From assembly GCF_030818955.1 (NCBI RefSeq), contig NZ_JAUTBF010000001.1, positions 3,596,001 to 3,660,000 on the forward strand: DNA of 64,000 bases, given 5' to 3'. Position 1 is the first letter of the stretch, and each line of letters opens with the position of its first letter. The notes beneath the pieces are model-generated. The model searched no databases, was not told where the DNA came from, and worked only from the letters and a program-made list of their open reading frames with translations. The translations under genes were made by a program, and so were the position numbers. Below are positions 8,706-18,784 of this stretch, piece by piece. This DNA comes from Microbacterium trichothecenolyticum (lineage in GTDB: Bacteria; Actinomycetota; Actinomycetes; Actinomycetales; Microbacteriaceae).

Positions 8706-9931
8706 GCGTGGTGCTCGTCGTCAACAGCGGTTCGTCGTCGTTCAAGTACCAGCTGCTCGACATGCAGCACGAGCGGGTGCTCGCGTCGGGTCTGGTCGAG
8801 CGCATCGGCGAGACCACGGGCATCGCCGAGCACACCGTCGAGGCCGCAGCGCTCGCCGGGTTCGGCGATGCGCCCGCGGTGACGGATGCCACGTTCACGA
8901 TCGAACGTGAGATCCCCGACCACACCGCCGGGTTCGCCGTCATGCTCGAAGCCTTCGCCGCGCACGGTCCCTCGCTCGAAGACCAGGCCCCCGTCGCCGT
9001 CGGCCATCGCGTCGTGCACGGCGGTGCGCGCTTCTTCGAGCCGACCGTCATCACCCCGCTGGTCGAGATCAACATCGACGAGCTGTCGGTGCTGGCGCCC
9101 TTGCACAACCCCGCGAACCTCGCCGGTATCGTCGCAGCCAAGAAGGCTTTCCCCGATGTTCCCCACGTCGCCGTCTTCGACACCGCCTTCCACCAGTCGC
9201 TCGCCCCCGAGGCTTACACGTACGCGATCGACCGAGAGCTGGCCGAGGCGCACCGCATCCGCCGCTACGGCTTTCACGGCACGAGCCACAAGTTCGTCAG
9301 CGAGGCCGCCGCCGCCTTCGTGGGCCGACCCCTGACCGAGCTCAAGCAGATCGTGTTCCACCTCGGAAACGGGGCGTCGGTCACGGCGATCGAGGGCGGA
9401 CGTTCCGTCGACACCTCGATGGGGCTCACCCCGCTCGAGGGGTTGGTCATGGGCACGCGCTCGGGCGACCTCGACCCGGCCGTGCTGTTCCAGCTCGCCC
9501 GCCGCGCCGACATGTCGATCGCCGACCTCGACACCCTGCTCAACAAGCGCTCGGGTCTCAAGGGCCTCGCGGGTGTCAGCGACATGCGCGACATCGGCGA
9601 GCGACGCGACGCCGGCGACCCGGCGGCCCAGCTCGCCTTCGACGTCTACATCCACCGCCTCCGCGCCTACGCGGGTGCCTACCTCGCCCAGCTCGACGGT
9701 GTCGATGTCATCTCGTTCACCGCGGGCGTCGGTGAGAACTCGATCCGCGTGCGCGAAGAGGCTATGGCCACGCTCGGCTTCGCGGGCGTCGAGATCGACC
9801 CCGAGCGCAACGCGACGAGAGGCCGCGGGGCCCGCCGGATCTCGACCGATTCCTCGCGGGTCGAGGTGCTCGTCGTACCGACCAACGAAGAACTCGAGAT
9901 CGCCCGCCAGACGCTCTCGGTCACCTCCTGA
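8702..9931 (+). CDS. ackA: Acetate kinase
   Basis: A 409-residue ASKHA-family kinase that makes ATP and acetate from acetyl phosphate and ADP. Both acetate kinase signatures are visible: VLVVNSGSSSFKYQL at residues 3-17 and the phosphate-binding RRYGFHGTSHKFV near residue 190. FHLGNGASVTAIEGGRSVDTS gives the adenosine-binding GNG motif. The GTG start overlaps the pta stop by 4 bp. Length fits the family (about 395-410). It works with Pta; the acetyl-CoA synthetase at 41.2 kb handles the reverse, high-affinity direction. Confidence 0.97.
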   Translation: MSVVLVVNSGSSSFKYQLLDMQHERVLASGLVERIGETTGIAEHTVEAAALAGFGDAPAVTDATFTIEREIPDHTAGFAVMLEAFAAHGPSLEDQAPVAVGHRVVHGGARFFEPTVITPLVEINIDELSVLAPLHNPANLAGIVAAKKAFPDVPHVAVFDTAFHQSLAPEAYTYAIDRELAEAHRIRRYGFHGTSHKFVSEAAAAFVGRPLTELKQIVFHLGNGASVTAIEGGRSVDTSMGLTPLEGLVMGTRSGDLDPAVLFQLARRADMSIADLDTLLNKRSGLKGLAGVSDMRDIGERRDAGDPAAQLAFDVYIHRLRAYAGAYLAQLDGVDVISFTAGVGENSIRVREEAMATLGFAGVEIDPERNATRGRGARRISTDSSRVEVLVVPTNEELEIARQTLSVTS

Positions 9932-10008
9932 TCCACCCCTCGCCACTACGCTGATCACCGCGGCGCCTGGGGCGGCCGTTCGACTTCTTTGCCGACAGGG
10001 AGCACGCC

Positions 10009-10743
10009 GTGACCGACACCCCCGCACTGCCCGATCTCACCGCGTACGACGGGGTGCTGTTCGACCTCGACGGAGTGCTCACCCCCACCGCCGAAGTGCA
10101 CATGCGGGCGTGGAAAGAGATGTTCGACGAGCTGTTCGCGGCGTGGAAGATCGAGCCCGCGTACACCGACCGCGACTACTTCGAGTACGTCGACGGCAAG
10201 AAGCGCTATGACGGCGTGGCGAGCCTGCTGCGCAGTCGCGACGTCGAGGTGCCGTGGGGCGACCCCTCCGACGACCCCTCCGAAGACACCGTCTGCGGCG
10301 TCGGCAACCGCAAGAACGCCGTCTTCTCCCGCATTCTGCGCGCCGAGGGCATCGCGCCCTACCCGGGTTCCGTCGCCCTCCTCGACGTGCTCCAAGCCGC
10401 CGGCATCCCCATCGCGGTCGTGTCGAGCTCGAAGAACGCCGTCGAGGTGCTCGAGGCAGCCGGGCTGCGAGAACGCTTCCCCGTCGTCATGGACGGTGTC
10501 GTCGCCGAGCGCGACCACCTGGCATCCAAGCCCGCCCCCGACGTCTTCGCCGAGGGGGCCCGCATGCTCGGCGTCGATCCCGCTCGTTCGGTCGCCGTCG
10601 AAGACGCGCTGAGCGGTGTGCAGTCGGCCGTCGCCGCGGGGTACGCCGTCGTCGTCGGGGTGAACCGCGGCGCCGGAGCCGACGATCTCGCCGGCGCCGG
10701 AGCGTCGGTGGTCGTCGACGACCTCGCCGCGTTCGTAGACTGA
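10009..10743 (+). CDS. Beta-phosphoglucomutase-like HAD hydrolase
   Basis: A 244-residue HAD-superfamily protein with motif I FDLDGVLTPTAEVH (nucleophile Asp19, general acid/base Asp21). It has a cap domain (about 30-110), motif II VVSSSKNA near residue 142, motif III Lys in ASKPAPDVF, and motif IV VAVEDALSGVQ. The variant fits the trehalose/maltose-phosphorylase-associated phosphoglucomutases, which turn beta-glucose 1-phosphate into glucose 6-phosphate. The GH65 phosphorylase gene starts 131 bp downstream, and this pairing is well known from maltose, kojibiose and trehalose phosphorolysis. Start GTG. Confidence 0.9.
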   Translation: MTDTPALPDLTAYDGVLFDLDGVLTPTAEVHMRAWKEMFDELFAAWKIEPAYTDRDYFEYVDGKKRYDGVASLLRSRDVEVPWGDPSDDPSEDTVCGVGNRKNAVFSRILRAEGIAPYPGSVALLDVLQAAGIPIAVVSSSKNAVEVLEAAGLRERFPVVMDGVVAERDHLASKPAPDVFAEGARMLGVDPARSVAVEDALSGVQSAVAAGYAVVVGVNRGAGADDLAGAGASVVVDDLAAFVD

Positions 10744-10874
10744 GCCATCGCCTCCCGCGACGAGCCCCACACCGTCTCCGAGCGGCGAACCCGAGTAACA
10801 CCCGCGCATCACCCGCGCGCACGGCCAGCGGCTGTTCGCGTCGACCCGACCCTGCCACCGGAAGGCACGCCCCG

Positions 10875-13406
10875 ATGATCGATCGCGATCGTTTCCCCAT
10901 CGACGAGTGGCGTCTCGTCGAGACGCAGTTCTCGCTCGACGACGTGGGGGTCACCGAGACCCTTTTCGCCGTCGGAAACGGCTACCTGGGCCTGCGCGGC
11001 AACTCCATCGAGGGTCGGTTCGCCCTCGAACAGGGCACGTTCATCAACGGCTTCCACGAAACGTTCCCCATCCGTCACGCCGAGCAGGCCTACGGCTTCG
11101 CCGAGGTCGGGCAGACGATCATCAACGCACCCGATGCCAAGGTCATGCGCGTCTACGTCGACGACGAGCCGCTGTCGCTCGACGTCGCCGACGTGCGCGA
11201 GTACGAGCGCGTGCTCGACATGCGCCAGGGCATCCTCCGCCGCCATCTCCTGTGGGTGACCCCCTCCGGCAAGCGCGTGCGCATCGAAGACGAGCGATTC
11301 GTCTCGTTCGACGAGAAGCATCTCGCGGTGCTGCGCCTGACCGTCACCGTGCTCGACGCCGACGCGCCCGTCACCGTCAGCAGCCAGCTGCTCAACCGCC
11401 AGGACGGCGAGGGCATCTACGGCGGCTCGCCGATGGCATCCAAGCAGTCCGGTTTCGACCCGCGTAAGACCGAGAAGCTCAGCGACCGCGTGCTGCAGCC
11501 GCGGGAGTACTGGCAGGACGGCAACCGGTCGGCGCTGAGCTACGAGGTGACCGACTCGAACATGACCCTCGGTGTCATCGCCGACCACCTCGTCGACACC
11601 GCGAACGAGTACACCTCGCGTCAGCTCGTCGAGCCCGACATCGCCAAGAACGTCTTCCGCGTGCACGCGCGGGCGGGCGTGCCCACCACGATCACCAAGC
11701 TCGTCAGCTATCACACGTCGCGGGGCGTGCCCACGGGCGAGTTGCTCGACCGCTGCCGCCGCACGCTCGACCGCGCGGTCGAGGCGGGCATCGACGGGCT
11801 CTTCGCGCAGCAGATCGCCTGGTACGCGGACTTCTGGGACCGCTCCGACGTGCGCATCGGCGGACAGGGCGAGCTGCAGCAGGCCACCCGCTGGTGCCTG
11901 TTCCAGCTCGCGCAGGCCGCGGCGCGCGCCGACGGGCAGGGCGTGCCCGCCAAGGGCGTCACCGGATCGGGCTACAGCGGCCACTACTTCTGGGACACCG
12001 AGGTCTACGTGCTGCCGTTCCTGGCGTACACGTCGCCGCTGTGGGCGCGAAACGCCCTGCGCATGCGCTACCTGATGCTGCCGGCGGCGCGCAAACGCGC
12101 GCACCAGCTCAACGAGGCCGGTGCCCTGTTCCCCTGGCGCACGATCAACGGCGAGGAAGCCTCGGCCTACTACGCCGCCGGTACCGCGCAGTACCACATC
12201 AACGCCGACGTCGCCTTCGCCCTGGCGAAGTACGTGCGGGCGACGGGTGACGAGGAGTTCCTCGCCCGCGAGGGCGTCGACATCGCCGTCGACACGGCGC
12301 GTCTGTGGTCGACGCTGGGGTTCTGGCGTTCCAGCGACGCCGCCGATCACGGCGAGCACGACTCGTTCCACATCCACGGCGTGACCGGGCCCGACGAGTA
12401 CACCACCGTCGTCAACGACAACCTGTTCACCAACGTCATGGCACGCTTCAACCTCCGCTTCGCGGCGCGCACCGTGCGCGAGCTCGCCGAGAACGATCCC
12501 GACGCGTACGCCGCCATGGCCGACCGCATGAACCTCGACCCCTCGGAGCCCGAGCGCTGGGACAAGGCGGCCGAGGCGATGCACATCCCCTTCAGCGAGG
12601 CCCTCGGCATCCATCCCCAAGACGCCGTGTTCCTCGAGCGCGAGATCTGGGACCTCGAGAACACCCCGCCCGATCAGCGCCCCCTGCTGCTGCACTTTCA
12701 CCCGCTGGTGATCTACCGGTACCAGGTGCTCAAGCAGGCCGACGTGGTGCTCGCGCTGTTCCTGCAGGGCAACCACTTCACGGATGCCGAGAAGCTCGCC
12801 GACTTCGAGTACTACGACCCGCTGACCACGGGCGACTCCACCCTCTCCGCGGTCGTGCAGTCGATCCTCGCCGCCGAAGTGGGCTACCAGGACCTCGCGC
12901 TGGAGTACTTCCGTCAGGCCGCGTTCGTCGACCTCGGCGACCTGCACCACAACGCCGCCGACGGCGTGCATGTGGCCTCGGCCGGTGGGGTGTGGACGGC
13001 GCTGGTCAGCGGCTTCGGCGGCATGCGCGACCACTTCGGGCAGTTGACCTTCGACCCGCGCCTGCCGGCGGACTGGCCCGAGCTGTCATACGTGCTGCAC
13101 TGGCACGGCACGCGCCTGGACGTCACGCTCACCGAGACGTCGCTGACGCTGCGCGCCGGCGCACAGGGCTCGCCCGTCGCCTTCGCCGTGCGCGGTGTGG
13201 ACTACACGGTCGCTCCCGGCGAGACCGTGCGCGTGGCGCTGCACGGCCAGGGGCCGGTGCGGCCGGGCCGGCCCTCGATCCGCCAGCTCGAGGGATCCGT
13301 CCGCGAAGACGGCACCCTGCTGTCGGCGTCGGTGCCCATCGTGACGGCGGCCATCCCGATCGTGAGCGACGACGACGAGCCGGTGGCCGTCGGTCTCGAC
13401 GTCTGA
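10875..13406 (+). CDS. Glycoside hydrolase family 65 disaccharide phosphorylase
   Basis: An 843-residue GH65 enzyme that splits an alpha-glucobiose (maltose, trehalose, kojibiose or nigerose) with phosphate into beta-glucose 1-phosphate and glucose. The N-terminal beta-sandwich (GNGYLGLRGN near residue 34), the (alpha/alpha)6 barrel with GYSGHYFWDTEVYVLPF, the catalytic acid Glu508 in GVTGPDEYT, and the phosphate-binding KQADVVLAL are all present. The start ATG at 10875 follows a GGAAGG-like RBS; the open frame continues upstream to 10254 only as a shadow of the HAD gene. Sequence alone does not settle which disaccharide is used. A strong hairpin follows the stop. Confidence 0.92.
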   Translation: MIDRDRFPIDEWRLVETQFSLDDVGVTETLFAVGNGYLGLRGNSIEGRFALEQGTFINGFHETFPIRHAEQAYGFAEVGQTIINAPDAKVMRVYVDDEPLSLDVADVREYERVLDMRQGILRRHLLWVTPSGKRVRIEDERFVSFDEKHLAVLRLTVTVLDADAPVTVSSQLLNRQDGEGIYGGSPMASKQSGFDPRKTEKLSDRVLQPREYWQDGNRSALSYEVTDSNMTLGVIADHLVDTANEYTSRQLVEPDIAKNVFRVHARAGVPTTITKLVSYHTSRGVPTGELLDRCRRTLDRAVEAGIDGLFAQQIAWYADFWDRSDVRIGGQGELQQATRWCLFQLAQAAARADGQGVPAKGVTGSGYSGHYFWDTEVYVLPFLAYTSPLWARNALRMRYLMLPAARKRAHQLNEAGALFPWRTINGEEASAYYAAGTAQYHINADVAFALAKYVRATGDEEFLAREGVDIAVDTARLWSTLGFWRSSDAADHGEHDSFHIHGVTGPDEYTTVVNDNLFTNVMARFNLRFAARTVRELAENDPDAYAAMADRMNLDPSEPERWDKAAEAMHIPFSEALGIHPQDAVFLEREIWDLENTPPDQRPLLLHFHPLVIYRYQVLKQADVVLALFLQGNHFTDAEKLADFEYYDPLTTGDSTLSAVVQSILAAEVGYQDLALEYFRQAAFVDLGDLHHNAADGVHVASAGGVWTALVSGFGGMRDHFGQLTFDPRLPADWPELSYVLHWHGTRLDVTLTETSLTLRAGAQGSPVAFAVRGVDYTVAPGETVRVALHGQGPVRPGRPSIRQLEGSVREDGTLLSASVPIVTAAIPIVSDDDEPVAVGLDV

Positions 13407-13415
13407 TCTCCCCTC

Positions 13416-13448
13416 CGAACGCGGCGGCCCCTCGGGTCGCCGCGTTCG
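13416..13448 (+). terminator. GC-rich terminator hairpin after GH65 gene
   Basis: Perfect 11-bp inverted repeat CGAACGCGGCG / CGCCGCGTTCG around a GCCCCTCGGGT loop, 9 bases after the phosphorylase stop. There is no U tract, as is common in high-GC actinobacteria. Confidence 0.75.
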
Positions 13449-13449
13449 G

Positions 13450-13545
13450 CGTTTCCGGGGCCGGGCGGCCCGGTGGTGCGGTGGGTGCCGGGTGGGCCGG
13501 GGTGGTGTGGGCCGGGGTGGTGCGGTGGGTGCAGGGGATCGTGTG
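13450..13545. repeat. G-rich imperfect direct repeats upstream of dnaX
   Basis: GGGCCGGGGTGGTG occurs at 13494-13507 and 13509-13522 (15-bp period), and GGTGGTGCGGTGGGTGC at 13472-13488 and 13516-13532. The plus strand has many G runs of 3-4, so G-quadruplex formation is possible. No gene is seen in 13407-13697. Confidence 0.6.
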
Positions 13546-13697
13546 GGGACAGGGCGGATGCCGAGGGGTGGGCCTGTTCTGGGTGGATGCCCTGTTCTCG
13601 TGGGGCGGGGACAGGGGCCGCGCGTGGGGGCGGCGGCGTGTGGGGCGGAGCAGGAGGGAACCGCGGAGGCGATGTCGGAGGTACGCCGTAGGCTGTT

Positions 13698-16475
13698 GTG
13701 GTGACGACAGCCCTGTACCGCCGATACCGCCCGCAGGCGTTTGGCGAGATGATCGGGCAGTCTCAGGTGACCGAGCCCCTGATGACCGCCCTGCGTAGCG
13801 ACCGGGTCGGTCACGCGTACCTGTTCTCGGGGCCGCGCGGGTGTGGCAAGACCACCTCGGCCCGCATCCTCGCCCGGTGCCTCAACTGCGCCGCCGGCCC
13901 CACCGACACGCCATGCGGCACCTGCGACAGTTGCGTCGAGCTCGGCCGCGGCGGGGGCGGTTCGCTCGACGTCGTCGAGATCGATGCCGCCAGCCACAAC
14001 GGCGTCGACGATGCTCGCGACCTGCGCGAGCGCGCGATCTTCGCGCCGGCTCGCGACCGCTTCAAGATCTTCATCCTCGACGAGGCTCACATGGTCACGC
14101 AGCAGGGCTTCAATGCCCTGCTCAAGCTCGTCGAAGAGCCCCCCGCACACGTCAAGTTCATCTTCGCGACCACCGAGCCCGAAAAGGTGCTCGGAACGAT
14201 CCGCTCGCGCACCCACCACTACCCGTTCCGGCTCGTACCGCCGGCGGCCATGCTCGAGTACGTCCAAGAGCTCTGCGAGAGCGAGGCCGTCGGCGTCGAG
14301 GCCGGCGTGCTGCCCCTCGTCGTCCGCGCCGGTGGCGGATCACCCCGCGACACGCTCTCTCTGCTCGATCAGCTCATCGCCGGCTCCGATCAGGATGCCG
14401 CGGGGCACGTCCTCGTGCGATACGAGCGCGCCGTGGCGCTACTCGGGTACACCCACTCCGAGTTGCTCGACGAAGTCGTCGACGCCTTCGCAGCGCTCGA
14501 CGGTGCCGGTGCGTTCGCCGCCGTCGACCGCGTCGTGCAGACCGGGCAAGATCCACGTCGGTTCGTCGACGACCTGCTCGAGCGACTCCGTGACCTCATC
14601 ATCGTCGCGGCGACCGGAGCCGGTGCGGCGGCGGTGCTGCGCGGCGTCCCCGACGACGAGCTCGAGCGCATGGCCCGCCAGGCCACGGCGTTCGGAGCCG
14701 CACGACTGTCGCGTACGGCCGACCTCGTCGTCGCCGCTCTCGATGAGATGACCGGGGCGACATCGCCGCGGCTGCAGCTGGAATTGCTGGTCGCGCGTGT
14801 GCTCACGCATGCCGGGGTTTCGCAGGGGATCTCGCCTGCCAGCGCCCACGATCTCGAGGCGTCACGCGGTGCTGCATCGCCAGCGCCACAGATGGCGCCG
14901 GCAACCGGGCGACCCGCGTCTCCTGCCGCCGACATCGCGGCACCGGATCACAATCTCGCACAGCCCCCCGTCGCGGCCGCTGCACCGCGCGTCGCTTCGC
15001 CTGGTATCGCTTCTCCCGGTATCGCTTCTCCCGGTGCGGCATCGCCTGGGCCGTCGGAGCCGCGCGTCGCGGCGCCCGCCGTCGTTTCCCCTGCCGTCGC
15101 CGCGCCTGCCGTCGCTTCCCCCGCGATCGCTTCGCCCGGTATTGCGTCGCCTGGACCTTCTGCACCGCGCGTTGCGGTACCCGGCGTGGCGTCGCCGTCC
15201 GTGGGCTCACCATCCGTCGCGGCGCCGTCGATCGCCGCGCCGCCCGCGGCGTCGGCATCGTCGCCTCGCACCCCGGCACCCGCTTCCGAGCGCCCGTCGG
15301 CCGCCCCCGCGCGTGCCTCGTCGCCCGCCGTATCCGGTACGTACGACGACGACGTTCCGCCGCCGTTCACCGACGACGATGCCCCGCCGCCCTTCGACGA
15401 ACCCGAGTCCGCGACTCCCGTATCCGCGCCGCAACGACCCGCCCCCGCCGAAGCGTCGGCGGCCGACGATGCGCACCCGTTCGATACCGCACCCACGCCC
15501 GAGAGCGAGGTGGGTGCGACGGTCGCGCCCACCGCTTCTGCTCCGACCGAGCCCGACGCCGGCGCCACGTCGCCCGCGCCCCCGGCCGCGTCTTCTCGCG
15601 AACCCACCGCTGCGCGGGAGTTCGCTCCGTCCTCGTCCGGGCTCCCCGCTGACGACGTCTCACCGCTCGAACCGTCGGCCCCGACTCCGCCCGCGACCCC
15701 GGTCGGACCCATCGAGCTCGGACACGTGCGCGACGCGTGGCCAGAGATTCTGGGGCAGCTCGAAGTCGCACGTCGCTCGGCGTGGCTCGTCGTGTCCACG
15801 GCGACGGTGCGTGCTTACGACGACGACGTGTTGACCCTTTCGTTCCGCACATCCGGCGACCTCGCGGCATTCAAGACACGCACGGTCGATGGAGGACCCA
15901 GCGAAGATCTCCGCCAGGCGATCCACGCCGTCCTGGGCGTCCGTGTGAAGTACCTCGCGCGTCTCGATGGTGAAGGTGGGCCCGGTCACAGCGCGCCCCC
16001 ACGTGGCCCGTCCGCGCCGCCTTCGACAGGCTCTCAGATCGGTCCGCGCGGTGGCGCCCAGACGGGCGGTGCGTCATCGCGCTCGTCGGCCCCTTACGCA
16101 GCAGCGGTCACCGAATGGGCCGTGGCTCCCATCCCATCGGCTGATGGAGCCACTTCCGCTCCCTCCACGGCCCTCGCTGTAGATGACGAGCCCGACGACG
16201 CGTCCGCCACCGCTGCGCCGTTCGCGGTCGCCCCGGGTGCTGTGCTTCCGACCCGAGATGTCACCCCGTCGATGCCTGCGCCCGACGAGGTCGACGACGA
16301 CGATGACATCCCACCGGCCGACGACACCGAGATACCCCTGCCCCCGGTCATCGTTCCGCGCATGACGCCGCTCAGCGGCGGAGCTCAGCGCTACGGTGAG
16401 GCGGTCGTGCGCCAGGTGCTCGGCGCCACCTACGTGCGCGACGAGCCCTATGAACCCCCGACGAGGTTCAGCTGA
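13698..16475 (+). CDS. dnaX: DNA polymerase III subunits gamma and tau
   Basis: A 925-residue clamp-loader subunit. [17 protein letters not shown] opens the AAA+ ATPase, Walker A is [11 protein letters not shown] near residue 51, a four-Cys zinc module follows (C-N-C-A, C-G-T-C-D-S-C), then DEAH as Walker B near residue 129 and the sensor SRC-equivalent IRSRTHH. Domain III ends near residue 370. A very long linker (about 385-680) is built of Pro/Ala/Ser repeats such as GIASP, with an Asp-rich [13 protein letters not shown] part, before a tau C-terminal domain (about 675-760) and another acidic tail. Two adjacent GTG codons (13698, 13701) can start it. It overlaps recR by one base. Confidence 0.97.
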   Translation: MVTTALYRRYRPQAFGEMIGQSQVTEPLMTALRSDRVGHAYLFSGPRGCGKTTSARILARCLNCAAGPTDTPCGTCDSCVELGRGGGGSLDVVEIDAASHNGVDDARDLRERAIFAPARDRFKIFILDEAHMVTQQGFNALLKLVEEPPAHVKFIFATTEPEKVLGTIRSRTHHYPFRLVPPAAMLEYVQELCESEAVGVEAGVLPLVVRAGGGSPRDTLSLLDQLIAGSDQDAAGHVLVRYERAVALLGYTHSELLDEVVDAFAALDGAGAFAAVDRVVQTGQDPRRFVDDLLERLRDLIIVAATGAGAAAVLRGVPDDELERMARQATAFGAARLSRTADLVVAALDEMTGATSPRLQLELLVARVLTHAGVSQGISPASAHDLEASRGAASPAPQMAPATGRPASPAADIAAPDHNLAQPPVAAAAPRVASPGIASPGIASPGAASPGPSEPRVAAPAVVSPAVAAPAVASPAIASPGIASPGPSAPRVAVPGVASPSVGSPSVAAPSIAAPPAASASSPRTPAPASERPSAAPARASSPAVSGTYDDDVPPPFTDDDAPPPFDEPESATPVSAPQRPAPAEASAADDAHPFDTAPTPESEVGATVAPTASAPTEPDAGATSPAPPAASSREPTAAREFAPSSSGLPADDVSPLEPSAPTPPATPVGPIELGHVRDAWPEILGQLEVARRSAWLVVSTATVRAYDDDVLTLSFRTSGDLAAFKTRTVDGGPSEDLRQAIHAVLGVRVKYLARLDGEGGPGHSAPPRGPSAPPSTGSQIGPRGGAQTGGASSRSSAPYAAAVTEWAVAPIPSADGATSAPSTALAVDDEPDDASATAAPFAVAPGAVLPTRDVTPSMPAPDEVDDDDDIPPADDTEIPLPPVIVPRMTPLSGGAQRYGEAVVRQVLGATYVRDEPYEPPTRFS

Positions 16476-17068
16476 TGTACGACGGCATCGTCCAAGACCT
16501 GATCGATGAGTTCGGGCGCCTCCCCGGCATCGGGCCGAAGTCGGCGCAGCGTATCGCGTTCCACATCCTGCAGTCGCCCAGCTTCGACGTATCCCGCCTC
16601 TCGACGCTTCTGGGCGAGGTTCGCGACAAGGTCAAGTTCTGCGAGATCTGCGGCAACGTCTCCGAGCAGGAACGCTGCTCGATCTGTCGCGACCCCCGGC
16701 GTAACCCGGCTCTGATCTGTGTCGTCGAAGACGCGAAAGACGTCGCCGCGATCGAGCGGACCCGTGAGTTCCGTGGCCTCTACCACGTGTTGGGCGGGGC
16801 TATCAGCCCCATCGCGGGCATCGGTCCCGACGATCTGCGCGTCACTCAACTCATGCAGCGTCTCGCCGATGGCACCGTGCAAGAGGTCATCCTCGCCACC
16901 AACCCCAACCTCGAGGGTGAAGCGACGGCCACGTATCTGAGCCGGCTGCTACACACCCTCGAAATTCGCGTCACGCGTTTGGCATCCGGTCTGCCCGTCG
17001 GCGGTGATCTCGAGTACGCCGACGAGGTCACCCTCGGCCGCGCCTTCGAGGGCCGCCGCACGCTCTGA
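16475..17068 (+). CDS. recR: Recombination mediator protein RecR
   Basis: A 197-residue RecR, the standard size, that acts with RecF/RecO in loading RecA at gaps. The N-terminal helix-hairpin-helix ([16 protein letters not shown], residues 15-30), a four-Cys zinc finger (Cys56, Cys59, Cys68, Cys71), a Toprim domain ([15 protein letters not shown]) and the C-terminal Walker-like [16 protein letters not shown] are all visible. The ATG shares its A with the dnaX TGA, so translation is coupled; dnaX-recR is a conserved pair. Confidence 0.97.
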   Translation: MYDGIVQDLIDEFGRLPGIGPKSAQRIAFHILQSPSFDVSRLSTLLGEVRDKVKFCEICGNVSEQERCSICRDPRRNPALICVVEDAKDVAAIERTREFRGLYHVLGGAISPIAGIGPDDLRVTQLMQRLADGTVQEVILATNPNLEGEATATYLSRLLHTLEIRVTRLASGLPVGGDLEYADEVTLGRAFEGRRTL

Positions 17069-17199
17069 TCTCGGTCCCTCTCGTTGCCGCTGACCGACCT
17101 GCACCGCCCTCTCCCGAGGGACAGAGACTCCATGCCCCGACAGGATCCTGCGCCCGCGCGCCGTGTGCGCAGCCCGCGTACGAGCTCGCGCCCGAAGGC

Positions 17200-18597
17200 T
17201 CACCGCCGCGTGCGCGCTCGAGCCCGCACGACGCTGGACAGCGTCGCCCGCACCGGCTGCCCGAGGTAGATGCCGAGGGAGGCCCCGACGGCGAGGGCGA
17301 CGCCGATCGTCGCCGCACCCGCCAGCGTGGTGACTCCCGTCATGAGCACCGCCGGGTCCTCGCCCGATTCCACGACGCCCAGGAGCCCGCGGAACACCGC
17401 GGCCCCCGGCACGAGCGGCAGGATCGCGGCGGTCGTGATCGCCACCGACGGCACGTGTAGACGGTAAGCCACGACGATGCCGACGAAGCTGCCGATGAAG
17501 GCCCCGATCCCGCTGGCGGCGGCGACGTCGAAGCCCAGCCCCGAGGCCCCGACGTATCCCGCCCAGGCGACGAGGCTCAGGGCCGCGCTGACCACGATGA
17601 TCCGCGCCCCTGCGCCGTTGTAGACGGCCACCGCGATCGCGATCACGGCGGCCCCGACGAACTGCACGCTCACCGGTCCCAGTGGTAGCGCGTTCGAGGG
17701 GGCAGACATGCCCAGCCCGATCACCCGGACGGTCTCGAGCCCGGCGAGGATGCCCAGCACCACGCCGAGCGTCTGCGTCGTCAGCTCGAGGATCCGCCCG
17801 GTCGCGGTCAGCGCGAACCCGTCGATGGCGTCTTGCGCCGCCCCCACCACGGTGAGGCCGGCGAGCATCAGGACGATCCCGGATGCCACGATCACCGACG
17901 GACGGATCGCCGCAGCCGCGTCGAGACCGGTGTACTGCAGCAGGGGCGACAGGGCCGCGACGACGGTGAGGACGAACCCGCCCGCGATCTGCGCGAAGAA
18001 GTAGGGCACGCGAGCGCGGGCCAACGCGTACTGCGTGGTCGCGGCGAGGGCGGCGGCGATGAACGAGAGCACGAGGGCCAGCCAGTTCGCCCCGAACATG
18101 ATGGCGACGCCCGTCGCGAGCGACGCCTGCGAGGCCACCACGATCGCGGGGCGATAGCGGAACGGCAGGCGCCGGATGGCGCGGCAGCGGCTGATCGCGT
18201 CGTCGAGCGGCAGCCCGCCCGTGATCTCGGTGACGAGGGCCTGCAGGCGCTGGAGCTTGGCATGGTCGGGCACTGAGCCGCGTACGACGCGCAGCAGCGT
18301 CGTGGGGCGGCTGGCCCCCGGGCGACTGTGGGCGATCGTGATGGAGTTGTAGGTGACGTCGACGTGCACCGGGTCGAGCCCGTACGCGCCGCACACCCGC
18401 ACGATGGTCAGCGTCACCTCGTTGGCGGGCGCGCCCACGACGAGCATGGTCTCGCCGATGCGGATCGCGAGGTCGAGGATGCGTGTCGAGAGGGCTTCGT
18501 CGATCACGGGAAGCAGCTGGGTGTCGAGCATCGCTTCGCCGTCGGTGTGGACGAGGCGACGCAGTGACGACAGCAGTCGAAGCGGGGTGGGGGACAA
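17200..18597 (-). CDS. Threonine/serine exporter family protein (ThrE-like)
   Basis: A 465-residue membrane protein. The N-terminal ThrE domain (ThrE_1, about 35-260) begins with a soluble part (ILDLAIRIGETMLVVGAPANEV, which ends in the conserved GAPAxEV) and continues with five predicted TM helices. A second ThrE_2/ThrE_3-like block of five TM helices follows (about 290-450). This one-gene fusion is the actinobacterial form; the family exports threonine, serine or small neutral amino acids. It converges with recR, with 131 bp between the stops, and is divergent from lysC (187 bp apart). The proximity to the aspartate pathway genes lysC and asd is noteworthy but may be accidental. Confidence 0.88.
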   Translation of the reverse strand: MSPTPLRLLSSLRRLVHTDGEAMLDTQLLPVIDEALSTRILDLAIRIGETMLVVGAPANEVTLTIVRVCGAYGLDPVHVDVTYNSITIAHSRPGASRPTTLLRVVRGSVPDHAKLQRLQALVTEITGGLPLDDAISRCRAIRRLPFRYRPAIVVASQASLATGVAIMFGANWLALVLSFIAAALAATTQYALARARVPYFFAQIAGGFVLTVVAALSPLLQYTGLDAAAAIRPSVIVASGIVLMLAGLTVVGAAQDAIDGFALTATGRILELTTQTLGVVLGILAGLETVRVIGLGMSAPSNALPLGPVSVQFVGAAVIAIAVAVYNGAGARIIVVSAALSLVAWAGYVGASGLGFDVAAASGIGAFIGSFVGIVVAYRLHVPSVAITTAAILPLVPGAAVFRGLLGVVESGEDPAVLMTGVTTLAGAATIGVALAVGASLGIYLGQPVRATLSSVVRARARTRR

Positions 18598-18784
18598 CCG
18601 CGGGCCTCCAGGAGCACGAACCGGGCGGAAGGGTCGATCCTATCCGCCGGATCCGGGTACCGGCAGGGCGGGTCGCCGCATGACGGAGAGGGAATGCGCC
18701 CGCCCCTAGGATGGATGATCGGGTGCGGCATCCGAGCGCCCCGTCGTGGCATCCCGACGCCCGACCCTCCCGGGAGTTCCTCTT

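Noticed and set aside
15000..15200. Short tandem repeats as a CRISPR array
   Set aside because: They are codon-phased repeats inside the dnaX coding frame, without spacers.
18746..18784. Upstream start for lysC (13 extra codons)
   Set aside because: Aspartokinases begin at M-A-L-I-V-Q-K-Y; the extra codons look like leader sequence.
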